A stretch of DNA of 64,000 nt, taken from Minicystis rosea (lineage in GTDB: Bacteria > Myxococcota_A > Polyangia > Polyangiales > Polyangiaceae). A model generated the notes under the pieces. It did no database searches and was not told where the DNA came from. It was given only the letters and a program-made list of their open reading frames with translations. This document shows, piece after piece, positions 25,360 to 34,401 of the stretch. A program made the position numbers and the translations under genes. Where the stretch lies: assembly GCA_001931535.1 (NCBI GenBank), contig CP016211.1:1-64000 (forward strand), written 5' to 3'. Numbering within the stretch: position 1 is the stretch's first letter; each line of letters begins with the position of its first letter.

Positions 25360-26316
25360 TCAAGGGGATCCCGGCAGGAGCAGCAACTTCCCACTCGCCT
25401 TGCCGCTCATGCTGATCTCCATCGCCTCGCGCCACTGCTCGAGCGGGAAGGTGCGGGCGATGGGAATGCTGAACTTCCCGGCCGCTGCAGCCTGCGCCAT
25501 CTCGCCGAACGTCTCGTAGCGCAGCGGAAGCCCTGCGTCGTAGTTACCGCGCACGCCGAGCTGCAGGGCGGAGCGATCGGCGATGGAGAGCACCCGCTTC
25601 GGATCGCCGTCGACGATGCGGATCAGATCGGGCAGCGCGCCGCCGACGGTGTCGAGCACGAGGTCGACGGGGCCGAGCGCTTTCACCCGTTCGACCATGC
25701 CGTCGCCGTACGCGGTCACCGTCGCGCCGAAGCCGCGCAGCTTGTCCGCGTAGGTGGAGCCGGCGGTGGTGAAGACCTCGATGCCGCGCGCGCGAGCGAT
25801 CTGCACCGCGCTGAAGCCCATCATCGAGCCGCCGCCGTGGATCAACAGCGTCTGCCCGCTCTTCACGCCGAGGGCGTCGAGCGCGTGATGACCGATGATC
25901 GCGGCCATGGGCAACGCCGCCGCGAGATTCATGTCGAGACCGGCGGGCACCTTCGCCCAGTGATCGAGCACGGCGACGTCGGATGCGCCGGCGCTGGGGT
26001 AGTTGGCGAAGTCGGCGAAGCCGAGCACCTTGTCGCCCACGGCGACGTCGGTCACGCCTTCGCCGACGGCATCGACGGTGCCGGACACGTCGATGCCGAT
26101 CCCGCGCGGCAGGTCCATGTTGTACAGCCTGCGGCACAGCGCCCAGTCCGCCGGGTTCAACCCGCAGGCGTGGACGACGACCCGGATGCGGTTCGCGCCC
26201 GGACTGGGGACGGGCGCTTCTTCGAGACGGAGCACCTCGCCGGGCTCTCCATAACCATGGAAGCGGAGGGTGCGGATGGTCGAACGAGCGGCGGTGGGAG
26301 CGGTCATGTCAGTCAC
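25360..26316 (-). CDS. Zinc-independent MDR family oxidoreductase (quinone oxidoreductase type)
   Basis: The 318-residue protein has the medium-chain dehydrogenase fold. The N-terminal domain is GroES-like (VHACGLNPADWALCRRLYNM, GIDVSGTVDAVGEGVTDVAV). The Rossmann domain contains GQTLLIHGGGSMMGFSAVQI, where the usual GxGxxG-type loop is GGGSMMG, followed by GIEVFTTAGS. Zinc ligands of alcohol dehydrogenases are absent. Such enzymes reduce quinones or enones with NADPH in the cytosol. The start is the GTG at 26316, six bases after AGAGG; the ATG at 26307 is the alternative. A MarR-type regulator gene lies just upstream on the same strand and probably controls it. Confidence 0.88.
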   Translation of the reverse strand: MTDMTAPTAARSTIRTLRFHGYGEPGEVLRLEEAPVPSPGANRIRVVVHACGLNPADWALCRRLYNMDLPRGIGIDVSGTVDAVGEGVTDVAVGDKVLGFADFANYPSAGASDVAVLDHWAKVPAGLDMNLAAALPMAAIIGHHALDALGVKSGQTLLIHGGGSMMGFSAVQIARARGIEVFTTAGSTYADKLRGFGATVTAYGDGMVERVKALGPVDLVLDTVGGALPDLIRIVDGDPKRVLSIADRSALQLGVRGNYDAGLPLRYETFGEMAQAAAAGKFSIPIARTFPLEQWREAMEISMSGKASGKLLLLPGSP

Positions 26317-26384
26317 CGAGCACCTCTCTCCTGAAGCTTGTCGAGCGCGTCTTGCACAACCAAGCGAGACGACCCGACGTGGAT

Positions 26385-26419
26385 CGATAGTCGGCTACCT
26401 ATATCGGAAGCCGGCTACC
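26385..26419. promoter_or_regulatory. Candidate MarR operator between the regulator and the oxidoreductase gene
   Basis: CGATAGTCGGCTACCTATATCG (26385-26406) has CGATA...TATCG ends, and AGTCGGCTACC (26389-26399) recurs as AGCCGGCTACC at 26409-26419. Repeated or dyad sites of this size are usual targets of MarR dimers. The site lies 69 to 103 bases upstream of the oxidoreductase start. Confidence 0.45.
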
Positions 26420-26439
26420 GAATGTCAAGCCGTCGTCGT

Positions 26440-26883
26440 TTAGCCGCGGAGGTTCGCGTCGACTCGCTCGAGCAACGCGAGGAGTTGGGTTCGCTCTGCG
26501 TTCGAAAATTCTGCGAACGCCTGCTCTTCCACCTGCCGTAGTAGCCGTGGGAGGTGTGTACGAAGTCGTGCACCGGCCGGTGTCAGGTGGATCGCGATCT
26601 GGCGTCCGTCGGTCGGATGTCTCTTGCGGACCACGATCCCGGCCGCCGCCATTCTTTGGAGCGCGCGGACGACCGTGGGGCCCTCTACGCCGATCGCTTC
26701 CGCAATTTCTCCCGGCGTCTGACCGTCTCGCTCCCAGAGGCGCTCGAGGATGAAGTTTTGGCCTGCGTGAACGCCATGGCGCTCGAGCGGCACCTGGATC
26801 GACGCCTTGAGCGCTCGTGAGACACGGGCCATCACGTGAAGAAGGGATGGAACGGTCGCCTGTTTCAGCGGGCGGGTGCTCAT
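26440..26883 (-). CDS. MarR family transcriptional regulator
   Basis: The 147-residue protein starts at ATG 26883. The winged helix-turn-helix is clear: QNFILERLWERDGQTPGEIA, EAIGVEGPTVVRALQRMAAA (recognition helix) and GIVVRKRHPTDGRQIAIHLT, where DGR is the conserved wing motif of MarR proteins. Flanking helices provide the dimer interface. It probably represses the oxidoreductase gene 124 bases downstream until a phenolic or quinone-like ligand binds. The ligand is inferred from the enzyme class only. Confidence 0.9.
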   Translation of the reverse strand: MSTRPLKQATVPSLLHVMARVSRALKASIQVPLERHGVHAGQNFILERLWERDGQTPGEIAEAIGVEGPTVVRALQRMAAAGIVVRKRHPTDGRQIAIHLTPAGARLRTHLPRLLRQVEEQAFAEFSNAERTQLLALLERVDANLRG

Positions 26884-26992
26884 CGGAGACGTCTTACAAC
26901 GTCCAGGACCCCAGCGGAGCGATGTATCCGTCCGGCCGTGGACGTCTCGAGCCTTGGGCCCCCGCCGCCGACGCTCGCGACCGGAGGCGTTC

Positions 26993-27169
26993 ATGGGTCG
27001 ATTCAAGGGGCGTGCGTTCTGGGAGCGGGTCGTCGCCGACGTCGATGGTGGCATGTCGCAGGTCGAGGCCGCGCGGCGGCATCGTGTGAGCCAGTCGGGC
27101 CCCGGCTATGGCTCGTGGAGCAGCGGAGTCCTCCGGGCACGCGGGTGTACGAAGCGATTCGCGACCTGA
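26993..27169 (+). pseudogene. Transposase N-terminal remnant
   Basis: The frame reads MGRFKGRAFWERVVADVDGG and MSQVEAARRHRVSQS, a helix-turn-helix of the kind that opens IS3/IS66-type accessory transposases. It then degenerates (GPGYGSWSSG) where a W-R-K-R-like end is expected, and it stops. No catalytic part or inverted ends are visible nearby, so it is a relic. Confidence 0.5.
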
Positions 27170-27239
27170 CCAACCGCTGGAGTCGTCATCGGTCCACCAA
27201 GGCAGCCTACCGCGCGGGCGGTGGCGCGCGGCTATCGTG

Positions 27240-27920
27240 CTAATTGTGCCCCGAGTCGCAGTTGCGGCCCTCGTCGGTGACCTTTCCGTGCTCGTCGAGG
27301 ATCTGGGACCAACTCCGCTCGCCGCCTCCGGCGATGTGACCGTGGTATGCGCGGGCCAGCAACGTCCCGTCGGGACGATAGCTGTCGCACCAGTAGTGAT
27401 AATCCAGGCGCGCGCCGGGTGGGTCACCGACGCAGGGGAGAACCTTCTGCACGAGCTTGCGAAGCTCGGCCTTGGCCTTGTCTCGCGGGCGACCTCCCTT
27501 CGCCGGGGGAGTCTCATACGGGTGGGGGCGCAAGGGGCCGGGGAGCAAGCAGAGGTTGAGCAGGCTCGGACACGTCGCCGGGACGTTGGTCTCTTCACAT
27601 GAGACACCGCCGCCTTGCTCCGTTTGAACGTACGTGGATCGGGTGAGACGGCCCGTGCCCCGACAGTCTGCTTGAATGAAGCAGATGTCGTGTACCAGCG
27701 CCGTCGCGGGCCCGACGGGGACCAGATGATCATCGTCCGGATCCGCAGTACCCGCGTCACCCGCGTCAGGAGCGACGGCCGATGCGCCCGCTTCCACAGG
27801 GCTCCCGCCGTCGCCGGGCGCCACCGGAGGCGCCGCGCTCTCCGCCGTGGGTTGGACATGGTCGACCGTCGGCCGATGACAGGCCGCGACGAGGAGAAGG
27901 AGCCAGTACCATGTTCGCAT
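27240..27920 (-). CDS. Lipoprotein of unknown function (cassette 2)
   Basis: The 226-residue protein starts MRTWYWLLLLVAAC, a very short lipoprotein signal. A Pro/Ala/Gly linker follows to about residue 65, then a Cys-rich domain (DICFIQADCRGTGRLTRSTY, CEETNVPATCPSLLNLCLLP, LPCVGDPPGARLDYHYWCDS). The cysteines suggest disulphides in the periplasm or on the surface. I do not recognise the domain. The first residues and about 165 bases around the start are duplicated from, or to, the gene ending at 24278. The mature domains of the two proteins differ. Confidence 0.6.
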   Translation of the reverse strand: MRTWYWLLLLVAACHRPTVDHVQPTAESAAPPVAPGDGGSPVEAGASAVAPDAGDAGTADPDDDHLVPVGPATALVHDICFIQADCRGTGRLTRSTYVQTEQGGGVSCEETNVPATCPSLLNLCLLPGPLRPHPYETPPAKGGRPRDKAKAELRKLVQKVLPCVGDPPGARLDYHYWCDSYRPDGTLLARAYHGHIAGGGERSWSQILDEHGKVTDEGRNCDSGHN

Positions 27921-28078
27921 TCTGGATCTTTCGTGGAAGGAAACGGCGCTTCGAGCGGAGGAGGCGAATGGCGCTCCGCCGCGCGGCCTATCGCGGAAGG
28001 TTCAAGGAATGTGACCGGCGCTCACCACGGTCCCGGCACTTGGCCGGTCTTGCCCGGCGGCACCGACGGCAGCTTTCT
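27913..28078. repeat. Duplicated leader region, copy 2
   Basis: This is the partner of 24755-24945. It covers the start of the lipoprotein at 27240-27920 and the coding end of the gene at 28022-28669. Confidence 0.8.
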
Positions 28079-28669
28079 CAGGGCGCGGCGGAGCGCCTCG
28101 TCGTCATCGAGCGCGACCTCGGCTGTGAGCTTGAACGTATCGCGGAACCAGCGCTCGTCCCGCGCCGTGAGATATCGCCGGTCGATGATGTGGAGCCGGG
28201 CCGTAGGGAACTGCTCTGATTCTGCCTTGACCCCCTTGATCCAGAGGAGCCACCCGTCTGCGTAGACCGTGATCTCGGACACGTTCCCCTCGCCCACACC
28301 CCTCGCGAGCGTGATGACGCCGAGCACCGCCTTTGGAAACAGGATCGGCCCCTTGAACGTATCCCTGAGGTCCGGATCGCTGTCGACGTCGTAGCGGTGC
28401 CTGCCGGTGATGGTGTCGTAGTCGCCGAGCGCGACGACCGATGTGCGTCCACCCGCGCCGCAGCGCGTGTCGATCTCGCGGTGGTAGAGCCGACCCAAGC
28501 GCGTGGAGGTGTCGCGCGTGCAAGGCGCTCCGAGCTCGGTGAAGAACGGTGGCAACGGCGTCGCCGGTGGTCCGAGCGGCACCTTCACCCGCGGGGCGGC
28601 AGCCGAGCACCCCGCGAGCACGAGGCCCACCAGACAGGAGCAAACAACAGGGGGCGCGACGCGCGACAT
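28022..28669 (-). CDS. Lipoprotein of unknown function
   Basis: The 215-residue protein starts at ATG 28669, seven bases after GGAGGG. The lipoprotein signal is MSRVAPPVVCSCLVGLVLAG with Cys following. The mature part has mixed strands and helices (RTSVVALGDYDTITGRHRYD, GVITLARGVGEGNVSEITVY, WLLWIKGVKAESEQFPTARL) and no recognisable family. It lies 101 bases upstream of the lipoprotein gene at 27240-27920 on the same strand, so the two probably form an operon. The last 20 residues are related to the tail of the broken gene at 24887-25264, which occupies the equivalent place in the other cassette. Confidence 0.65.
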   Translation of the reverse strand: MSRVAPPVVCSCLVGLVLAGCSAAAPRVKVPLGPPATPLPPFFTELGAPCTRDTSTRLGRLYHREIDTRCGAGGRTSVVALGDYDTITGRHRYDVDSDPDLRDTFKGPILFPKAVLGVITLARGVGEGNVSEITVYADGWLLWIKGVKAESEQFPTARLHIIDRRYLTARDERWFRDTFKLTAEVALDDDEALRRALRKLPSVPPGKTGQVPGPW

Positions 28670-28777
28670 GTAACATCCCTCCGGCGCCGCCGGACTCTCG
28701 TCGAACCCGCGATGGCGCGCCAAGTACCTTCGGCCGGACCATGGGCACGTCCCATGACCGCACGTGACCTTCGGACG

Positions 28778-29911
28778 CTACGGCTCCTTCTCACGGTCGT
28801 GCGCGCCGGCACGCGGGAAACGCTGATCGAAGACGGCCTTCGAGCCCGCCATGATCGGGCCGACCTCGCCGGTCACGGTATCAACGATCCAGATGTGCTC
28901 GACGCCGAACGTGAAGACCACATGACGGCATGTCGGCGAGAAGCTGTAGTCGTCGATCGTTTTCTTGGTGTCGTGTTCCCCATGGTGGACGCGCACGCGT
29001 CCCTTCACGGTGACGAGCGCGCGCGTCTTTCCGTTCGGCTCCTCCAACTCGAGCCCTTCGTCGCCGCCGAAGCCGCGCGTGCTCACCTCGCTCCCCGTGG
29101 ATGGGCAATGCACGGGCAGGAAGCGCGAATGGTCGCCGCGGAGCCGGCCTTCCGGGAAATCCGCGACGCTCTGCCGCGCGCCCGTCGCGACGTCGATCCG
29201 CTGCGCCCACAGGGCGGAGAGCGTGGTGAGCTCGAGCCAGATCGTGGAGCCGTCGAGCGACCACGCCAGGCGCGTGGGGCGGTCGTGGCTCGATGGGGGA
29301 ATGGTGCGCACGCTCCGGGTCGCGACGTCGATCAAGTAGAGCGTGTCGTCCACCGTCTTGGGCGACTCCGTCACTGGCATCGTCCAGTCCCAAGATCGCG
29401 TGACCGCGAGGGTGCGGCCGTCGGGCGAGAAGGCGGCGTCGCTGACGCGACCGTCGAGCCCGGGAACGGAGACCCTCGTCACGGCGCCCGTGGGATCTCC
29501 GAGGTAGAGGTCGCTGGAAAGCCCTTTGACCAGCACCAGCAGGGCGCCGTCGGGGGACGGGTCGAGCAGCTTCATCATCCTGGGGAACACGACACGGCGA
29601 TTCCGGCCGTCGAGATCGACGTGCACGATGCCCTCCTGCGTGCTCACGTAGAGCCCGCCGGATTCCCGGACGAACGAGGCATCGGGCCGGGCATCGACGA
29701 TGAAGCCCATCGAATGGCGGGCCACCGTGTCGCGGGCGAGGGCTCCCATGGCCAGGAGCTCGGTGCATCCCGTCAGGAGGAAGATTGCGAGCGGCCAGAA
29801 GAGCAGCCTGGGGAGCACGGAGCGCTGCTGGGGGAGGACGAGAGGCACCATGGGCGGCAGATTCTGGCGTGCGTCGGGGGCTCTGACGGGGACGGGCTGG
29901 CCTATCAACAT
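28778..29911 (-). CDS. Lipoprotein with TolB/WD40-like beta-propeller
   Basis: The protein has 377 residues from ATG 29911, which has GGAG nine bases upstream. The inner ATG at 29851 would give a shorter and more usual signal region. The lipobox is FLLTGC. The mature part is a run of propeller blades with the TolB-type pattern, for example GGLYVSTQEGIVHVDLDGRN, MKLLDPSPDGALLVLVKGLS, SDAAFSPDGRTLAVTRSWDW and RLAWSLDGSTIWLELTTLSA. Such proteins bind partners or peptidoglycan-linked components in the periplasm. The specific partner is unknown. Confidence 0.75.
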   Translation of the reverse strand: MLIGQPVPVRAPDARQNLPPMVPLVLPQQRSVLPRLLFWPLAIFLLTGCTELLAMGALARDTVARHSMGFIVDARPDASFVRESGGLYVSTQEGIVHVDLDGRNRRVVFPRMMKLLDPSPDGALLVLVKGLSSDLYLGDPTGAVTRVSVPGLDGRVSDAAFSPDGRTLAVTRSWDWTMPVTESPKTVDDTLYLIDVATRSVRTIPPSSHDRPTRLAWSLDGSTIWLELTTLSALWAQRIDVATGARQSVADFPEGRLRGDHSRFLPVHCPSTGSEVSTRGFGGDEGLELEEPNGKTRALVTVKGRVRVHHGEHDTKKTIDDYSFSPTCRHVVFTFGVEHIWIVDTVTGEVGPIMAGSKAVFDQRFPRAGAHDREKEP

Positions 29912-29997
29912 GAGTCCTCACTCCACTGGCCTTCAGTCGGCGAACGGCTCCAGGCGGGGTATCGATCGGCGCGTGCTGATCGTGACAGCTTCCGCGT

Positions 29998-30099
29998 ATG
30001 AGGCCGACGGGGAACAAGGCGGAGTTGGAGCGACGACGACGCGTCGACGTGGCCGCGCGTCGCGCGGACATGCTGCGGCACGCCTGGTCGCAGCACGAC
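29998..30099 (+). pseudogene. IS630-type transposase N-terminus remnant
   Basis: The plus strand reads MRPTGNKAELERRRRVDVAA, the usual opening of a group of IS630-like transposases (MRP.G....LE.RR). Within about 35 codons it passes into unrelated sequence that is coding on the other strand. A related piece (RPTGGKAELGRRVSVALHRA) lies on the minus strand at 51955-52113. Only the first helices survive. Confidence 0.35.
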
Positions 30100-30280
30100 T
30101 TAACGATATTTATTCGCGACGACGATGAAGCTCGCGACGATCGGATAGAGCCCGTAGTGCGCGAGCGTGTTGTCGAAGACAACCTCGGCGCCGTGAAGGT
30201 GACCTTCACCCCGGACGAGGTCGCCGCGCTCGGATTCCAGCGCCGAAAACGGCGCTGAATGCCGTGTTCCAGTGCATGCC
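30100..30280 (-). pseudogene. C-terminal remnant of an unidentified protein
   Basis: The minus-strand frame ends GAEVVFDNTLAHYGLYPIVA, SFIVVANKYR and TAA. The composition is clearly protein-like and low in the Arg/Ala bias of shadow frames. It begins after an in-frame TGA with no start codon. Another frame just upstream (KGMHWNTAFSAVFGAG) may be the same gene before a frameshift. I do not recognise it. Confidence 0.35.
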
Positions 30281-30351
30281 TTTCACTTCGTCGCTGTTGC
30301 GGGCCGTTGGCGCCATCTGCTGCAGCATGCTGAGGCCGACCGGTTCAGGCC

Positions 30352-31467
30352 TCATGGCTGGGGGACGACCTCGCTCGTGGGGTTGCCGTCGATGTCGCCG
30401 ACCACGTTGTTGGACCAATCCGCGTACGTGCACGTCGCGCACGCCGTCGTGGCACCCCAGTGGCTCGGGCCAAAGACGTTGTTGCGCAGGATCATGTCCT
30501 CGCCGTCCTCGGGGTAGAAGTCATAGGCGCCGAGCGAGACGAAGTTATCGTGGACAGCGTAGTTCTGCAGCGTCGAGCCATCGACGCTCTGGGTGAAGAG
30601 CACGGCCGTGATGGCTTGCCAGTAATTCGGCACTTCCTTGCCCGTGGCGGCGTCGACGCCCGGCTCGAGTCGGTTGTGGCTGATTTCGAGCGGCCCGCTG
30701 CCCCCGTACGGGAAGACACCGCCCGTATGCGCAAGAGAGGGATCCGCCAGGTGCGCGATGTAGTTATCGTGCAACCAGCTCTGCTCGACGGTGGTGTTTT
30801 GGCCGCAAAGGCACATGCCACCGGTATTGGCCACGTCCACCCGGGTAAAGTGGATGGTGCACGTCGGACAAGCGTTCACCGCATGCTCGGTGAGGGGAAC
30901 GTTCATACCTCCAAGACCGACCGGCTCGGGGCGAATGGTGGTATCGCTGATGTTCAACGCGAGCGGCGCGGAATCATCGGCGTTGACCAGAATGGCACGG
31001 TTCGTCGAGCCGGGCGGCGGCGCGATGATCGAATTGGTGATGTTGACCGTGCCGTGGCAGCCGGTGCCGATGTAAATGAACGCGTGGAAATACATGTGGT
31101 CCAGATTGACCGTGCCGTCGCAATCGTAGAGATCCCATTCTTTGCTTTGGTCGTCGCTGGGCCACACTTCCGTGTACCCGGGCGGCACCGGGAGCTGGGG
31201 ATCGGATTGGGCGTAGTGGCCCACGCCGGGGGCGCCGACGGTGAAGCGATTGGGGTAGCCGTTGGTGCTTGGCGCGCCGCCGCTTCCTGCTCCACCACCG
31301 CTTCCTGCGCCACCGCCGCTTCCGCCGCTCGTGCCTCCGCTGCCGCCGGTGCCTGAAGACGCGGCTGAGGAGCCGTCACCGCACCCTGCGAGGAGGGCGA
31401 TCAGCAAGACCACCTTCGGCAAACTCGGTTGGAGGCCGGTTGCAAGACGGTTGATCGCTCTCTTCAT
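30352..31467 (-). CDS. Lipoprotein with right-handed beta-helix fold
   Basis: The 371-residue protein has an excellent AAAGGAG before its ATG. The lipoprotein signal ends LLIALLAGC and is followed by about 35 residues of Gly/Ser linker. The rest is built of pectate-lyase-like turns: FHAFIYIGTGCHGTVNITNS, RVDVANTGGMCLCGQNTTVE, QSWLHDNYIAHLADPSLAHT and NYAVHDNFVSLGAYDFYPED, in which Asn/Asp-rich turns repeat every 20-25 residues. Such proteins bind or cut polysaccharides at the cell surface. No catalytic residues can be assigned, so a binding role is equally possible. Confidence 0.8.
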   Translation of the reverse strand: MKRAINRLATGLQPSLPKVVLLIALLAGCGDGSSAASSGTGGSGGTSGGSGGGAGSGGGAGSGGAPSTNGYPNRFTVGAPGVGHYAQSDPQLPVPPGYTEVWPSDDQSKEWDLYDCDGTVNLDHMYFHAFIYIGTGCHGTVNITNSIIAPPPGSTNRAILVNADDSAPLALNISDTTIRPEPVGLGGMNVPLTEHAVNACPTCTIHFTRVDVANTGGMCLCGQNTTVEQSWLHDNYIAHLADPSLAHTGGVFPYGGSGPLEISHNRLEPGVDAATGKEVPNYWQAITAVLFTQSVDGSTLQNYAVHDNFVSLGAYDFYPEDGEDMILRNNVFGPSHWGATTACATCTYADWSNNVVGDIDGNPTSEVVPQP

Positions 31468-32008
31468 GGGATCTCCTTTGGTTCCGGCGGACGTGCGGGT
31501 AGTGAAAACAAGCGGGCTCGTGAAGTCAACGCCTCCCTGCTGCGCCCCTGGAGTGAACGTGCTCCGCGGTTCTTTGGCGATGATCTTGCTGTAATTTTGG
31601 TGAAAAGGCGCATCGCAGGGGCGATTGTCTCATGCCCACTCGCTGCGCCACGCGCATGACAACGGATGGCCGCCCTACCACTCGTGTGGTGGTGAGCCAT
31701 CACGATGAATCACGATGTCGACCCCGCCCCTCCAAACGCTGCTCCTGACACGATGGTGTCAGCGTGAGCGCTGGGCTCGGCAATTGGCGACCGATTGTCG
31801 AGGTCGTCGGTGCGACCTGCCTCGACGAGGTGCACGGCGCTCGCCCGCATCACGCTCTACCCCGCCGGCCCAGCCCACGGAAGGTGGAGATGCGACGGCT
31901 CGGATGCAGTGGGCGTGCGCGCGAATGCGCACTTGAGCAAAGGGCTACACACTGCGCGGCCCCGGAGCGCGCGAATCGACGCGGAACGACGCTTGCTAAC
32001 GTCGCTGC
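31468..32008. other. Intergenic stretch with a small hairpin
   Basis: No supported gene. TGACACGATGGTGTCA (31747-31762) is a perfect six-base palindrome around GATG that could be a regulator site. The region 31560-31620 is less GC-rich than its surroundings and lies upstream of the beta-helix gene, so it may contain its promoter. Confidence 0.35.
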
Positions 32009-32998
32009 GTGCTCAATCCTACGTCCTTCCGCCGTCGCCTCGCCCTCCGCCTCGTCGCCGCGGTGATGCCGCCGATGGCCGCGCTCGCCGCGTCCGGATG
32101 CTGCTCCGAAGACCACACCACCGCCAGCATCCCCTGGCCCGCGGACGAGCCGTGTCCGCCGCCGGAAAAGGCCTTCGAAGTGCCGGACGGCGACACGTGT
32201 CATGCGCACCTCACCTCGGTCGACGGCGAAGGCGTGCGCGAGGGCGACCAGTGCACGTATCCGATCACCTACGAGATTTGCGATTGCCACGCGGGATTCG
32301 GCCGCCCGTACCGCGAGGCCGAGGCCGTGATCACCGCGCCTTCGTCACCCGGCGCGGCGTGGGTGGACGGCGGCGGCGGCCCGGACGTGGCGTCGCTCTC
32401 CGCCGACGAGCGCCGCACCCTCGCTGCCCGCTTTCGGCGGCAAGCGCTCCTCGAGCACGCGTCGATCGCGTCCTTCTCACGCGCCGCCATCGCGCTCATG
32501 GCCGCGGGCGCGCCGCCTGATCTCGTCGCCGGCGCCCACCGCGCCGCGCTCGACGAGGTGGAGCATGCGCGCCTCTGCTTCGCGCTGGCGAGCGCCTTTG
32601 CGGGCGCGCCCGAAGGGCCCGGACGGTTCCCGGTCATGGCCGGCGTCGCGGCTCCGGGAGACCTCGTGCAGCTCGCGGCCGACACCGCGCGTGACGGCTG
32701 CGTCGAGGAGACGCTGTCGACGATCGAGGCCGCGGAGGCGCTCGACGACGCCCTCGATCCCGCGGTGCGCGCCGTGCTCGAGCGCATCGTGCGCGACGAG
32801 GCGGGCCACGCCGAGCTGGCATGGCGCACGGTGGCGTGGGCGATCGGCGCCGGCGGGCCGGAGGCGGCGCGCGCGGTCGCCGAGGTGTTCGCCGAGGAGC
32901 GACGGAGCCTGCGCGGCCCGAGCCGCCGGCGCGCCTTCGACGAGGTGGTGCTGCCGGCGGCGCGGGCGCTGCTCGAGCCGAGCTCGGCGCGCGCCTGA
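32009..32998 (+). CDS. Exported ferritin-like di-iron domain protein
   Basis: The 329-residue protein has a signal or lipoprotein leader (LVAAVMPPMAALAASGCC), then about 90 residues with several cysteines (CTYPITYEICDCHAGFG). From about residue 130 there is a ferritin-like four-helix domain. QALLEHASIASFSRAAIALM carries the first E..H pair, LDEVEHARLCFALA the second, and IVRDEAGHAELAWRT the last, while DGCVEETLSTIEA provides another Glu. This set is the expected ligand field for two irons. Location outside the inner membrane is unusual for ferritins. Iron or peroxide handling in the envelope is plausible but unproven. It ends two bases before the convergent RCC1 gene. Confidence 0.75.
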   Translation: MLNPTSFRRRLALRLVAAVMPPMAALAASGCCSEDHTTASIPWPADEPCPPPEKAFEVPDGDTCHAHLTSVDGEGVREGDQCTYPITYEICDCHAGFGRPYREAEAVITAPSSPGAAWVDGGGGPDVASLSADERRTLAARFRRQALLEHASIASFSRAAIALMAAGAPPDLVAGAHRAALDEVEHARLCFALASAFAGAPEGPGRFPVMAGVAAPGDLVQLAADTARDGCVEETLSTIEAAEALDDALDPAVRAVLERIVRDEAGHAELAWRTVAWAIGAGGPEAARAVAEVFAEERRSLRGPSRRRAFDEVVLPAARALLEPSSARA

Positions 32999-33000
32999 TA

Positions 33001-34239
33001 TCACTCCTTCGGCAGGCTCTTCACCGCGACCGGCGTCGGGTTCTCGACCTTGTTGACCTCATCGATGCCGAGCTGGCCGCCGAGATCGTCGCCCCAGCAC
33101 ATCACTGGGCCGCTCGCGAGGATCGCGCAGGTGTGCCAGGCCCCCGCCGTGATCGCCACGGCGTCGCTGATCCCCGTCACCTCGACGGGGCTCTGCTGGT
33201 CGTCCGACGATCCGTCACCGAGCTCGCCCTTGCTGTTGTAGCCCCAGCAGGCGATGCCGCCGCCCGCGTGCCGCGCGCAGGTGTGGTAGCGGCCGAGGGC
33301 GAGCTCTACCGCGTCGCTCACGCCGTCGACGTCGATGGGCGACGAGGCCCGCGTCGGCTGCTTCGACCCATTGCCGATCTGGCCGAAGTAGTTGTAGCCC
33401 CAGCACTGGATCGCGCCGCTCTGGCGACGCGCGCAGGTGTGCTCGCCGCCGGCGGCGATCTCCACGGCGTCCGTCACGCCGTCGACCTCGACGGGCATGG
33501 TTTCGTTGGGCGTGACCTCGCCGCTCCCGACCTGGCCGTTCTCGTTCTTGCCCCAGCACATCACCTTGCCCGGAGATCCGATGAGCGCGCAGGTGTGCGC
33601 GTCGCCCGCGGCGACCTGGGTCGCGCCCTCTACGCCGGCCACGGGCGTGGGCGTCATTTGCGCCATCAGCGTCGCGTTCCCGAGCTGCCCGGCGGCGTTG
33701 TCACCCCAGCACGACACCGTCCCGTCGGGGAGCAGTGCGCAGGCGTGATCCTGCCCGAGGGCGATGCCCCGAGCGTCGTCGATGCCGCTCACGATCTGCG
33801 GCACCGGGGCGCAGACCGAGTCGATCTCCGCGTCTCCGCAGGGCTTGGTGTCGGGCCCGCCGAGCTGCCCGGCCTGGTCTTCGCCCCAACAGAACAGCGT
33901 CTTGTCCGCGCGCCGCGCGCACGTGAAGCGCCCGCCACAGTGGACGTCGGTGGCGTCGTCGATGACCAGCGCCTTCGTGGGGAGACCCCTGTAGCTCCCG
34001 TCGTTGCCGAGCGCGCCATACGCGCCTTGCCCGAAGCAGTAGACGGCGCCGCTCTTCATGGAGAAGCAGGTGTGATAGCGGCCGGCATCGATGGAGGTGA
34101 CGTTGCCAGTCGGCTGCGGTGTCCCGCTCCCGGTCGAGCCGTTCGCGCCGCCGCCAGTGCCATCCCCGGACGATCCGCAGCCGGACGAGGACAAGAAGAG
34201 GATCACCATCGCGATCGAGGCGCTCGTGGATCGGCTCAT
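33001..34239 (-). CDS. RCC1-repeat lipoprotein
   Basis: The 412-residue protein starts at ATG 34239 with AGGAGG seven bases upstream. The lipobox is ILFLSSSGC. The body holds about seven RCC1 blades with the usual pattern HTCA-....G.V.CWG.N..GQLG, for example GQDHACALLPDGTVSCWGDN, AAGQLGNATLMAQMTPTPVA and GEHTCARRQSGAIQCWGYNY. Each blade has a paired Cys, typical of the secreted bacterial branch of this family. It forms a seven-bladed propeller, probably on the cell surface, for binding. Its partner is unknown. Confidence 0.9.
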   Translation of the reverse strand: MSRSTSASIAMVILFLSSSGCGSSGDGTGGGANGSTGSGTPQPTGNVTSIDAGRYHTCFSMKSGAVYCFGQGAYGALGNDGSYRGLPTKALVIDDATDVHCGGRFTCARRADKTLFCWGEDQAGQLGGPDTKPCGDAEIDSVCAPVPQIVSGIDDARGIALGQDHACALLPDGTVSCWGDNAAGQLGNATLMAQMTPTPVAGVEGATQVAAGDAHTCALIGSPGKVMCWGKNENGQVGSGEVTPNETMPVEVDGVTDAVEIAAGGEHTCARRQSGAIQCWGYNYFGQIGNGSKQPTRASSPIDVDGVSDAVELALGRYHTCARHAGGGIACWGYNSKGELGDGSSDDQQSPVEVTGISDAVAITAGAWHTCAILASGPVMCWGDDLGGQLGIDEVNKVENPTPVAVKSLPKE

Positions 34240-34401
34240 GACCGCCACCTCCTGTGTCCACCTCAGCCGAACGGCGCGCGGGCGGCAAGCCCTGGGCGAG
34301 GCGGGGGTCGCCGCGCCGGACAACAACAACGCATTGTTCGGTGAGAATCTCGCCAGGGAGCTCATCATGAACAGGAACGACGAAGCCTCGAAGACCCGCG
34401 G

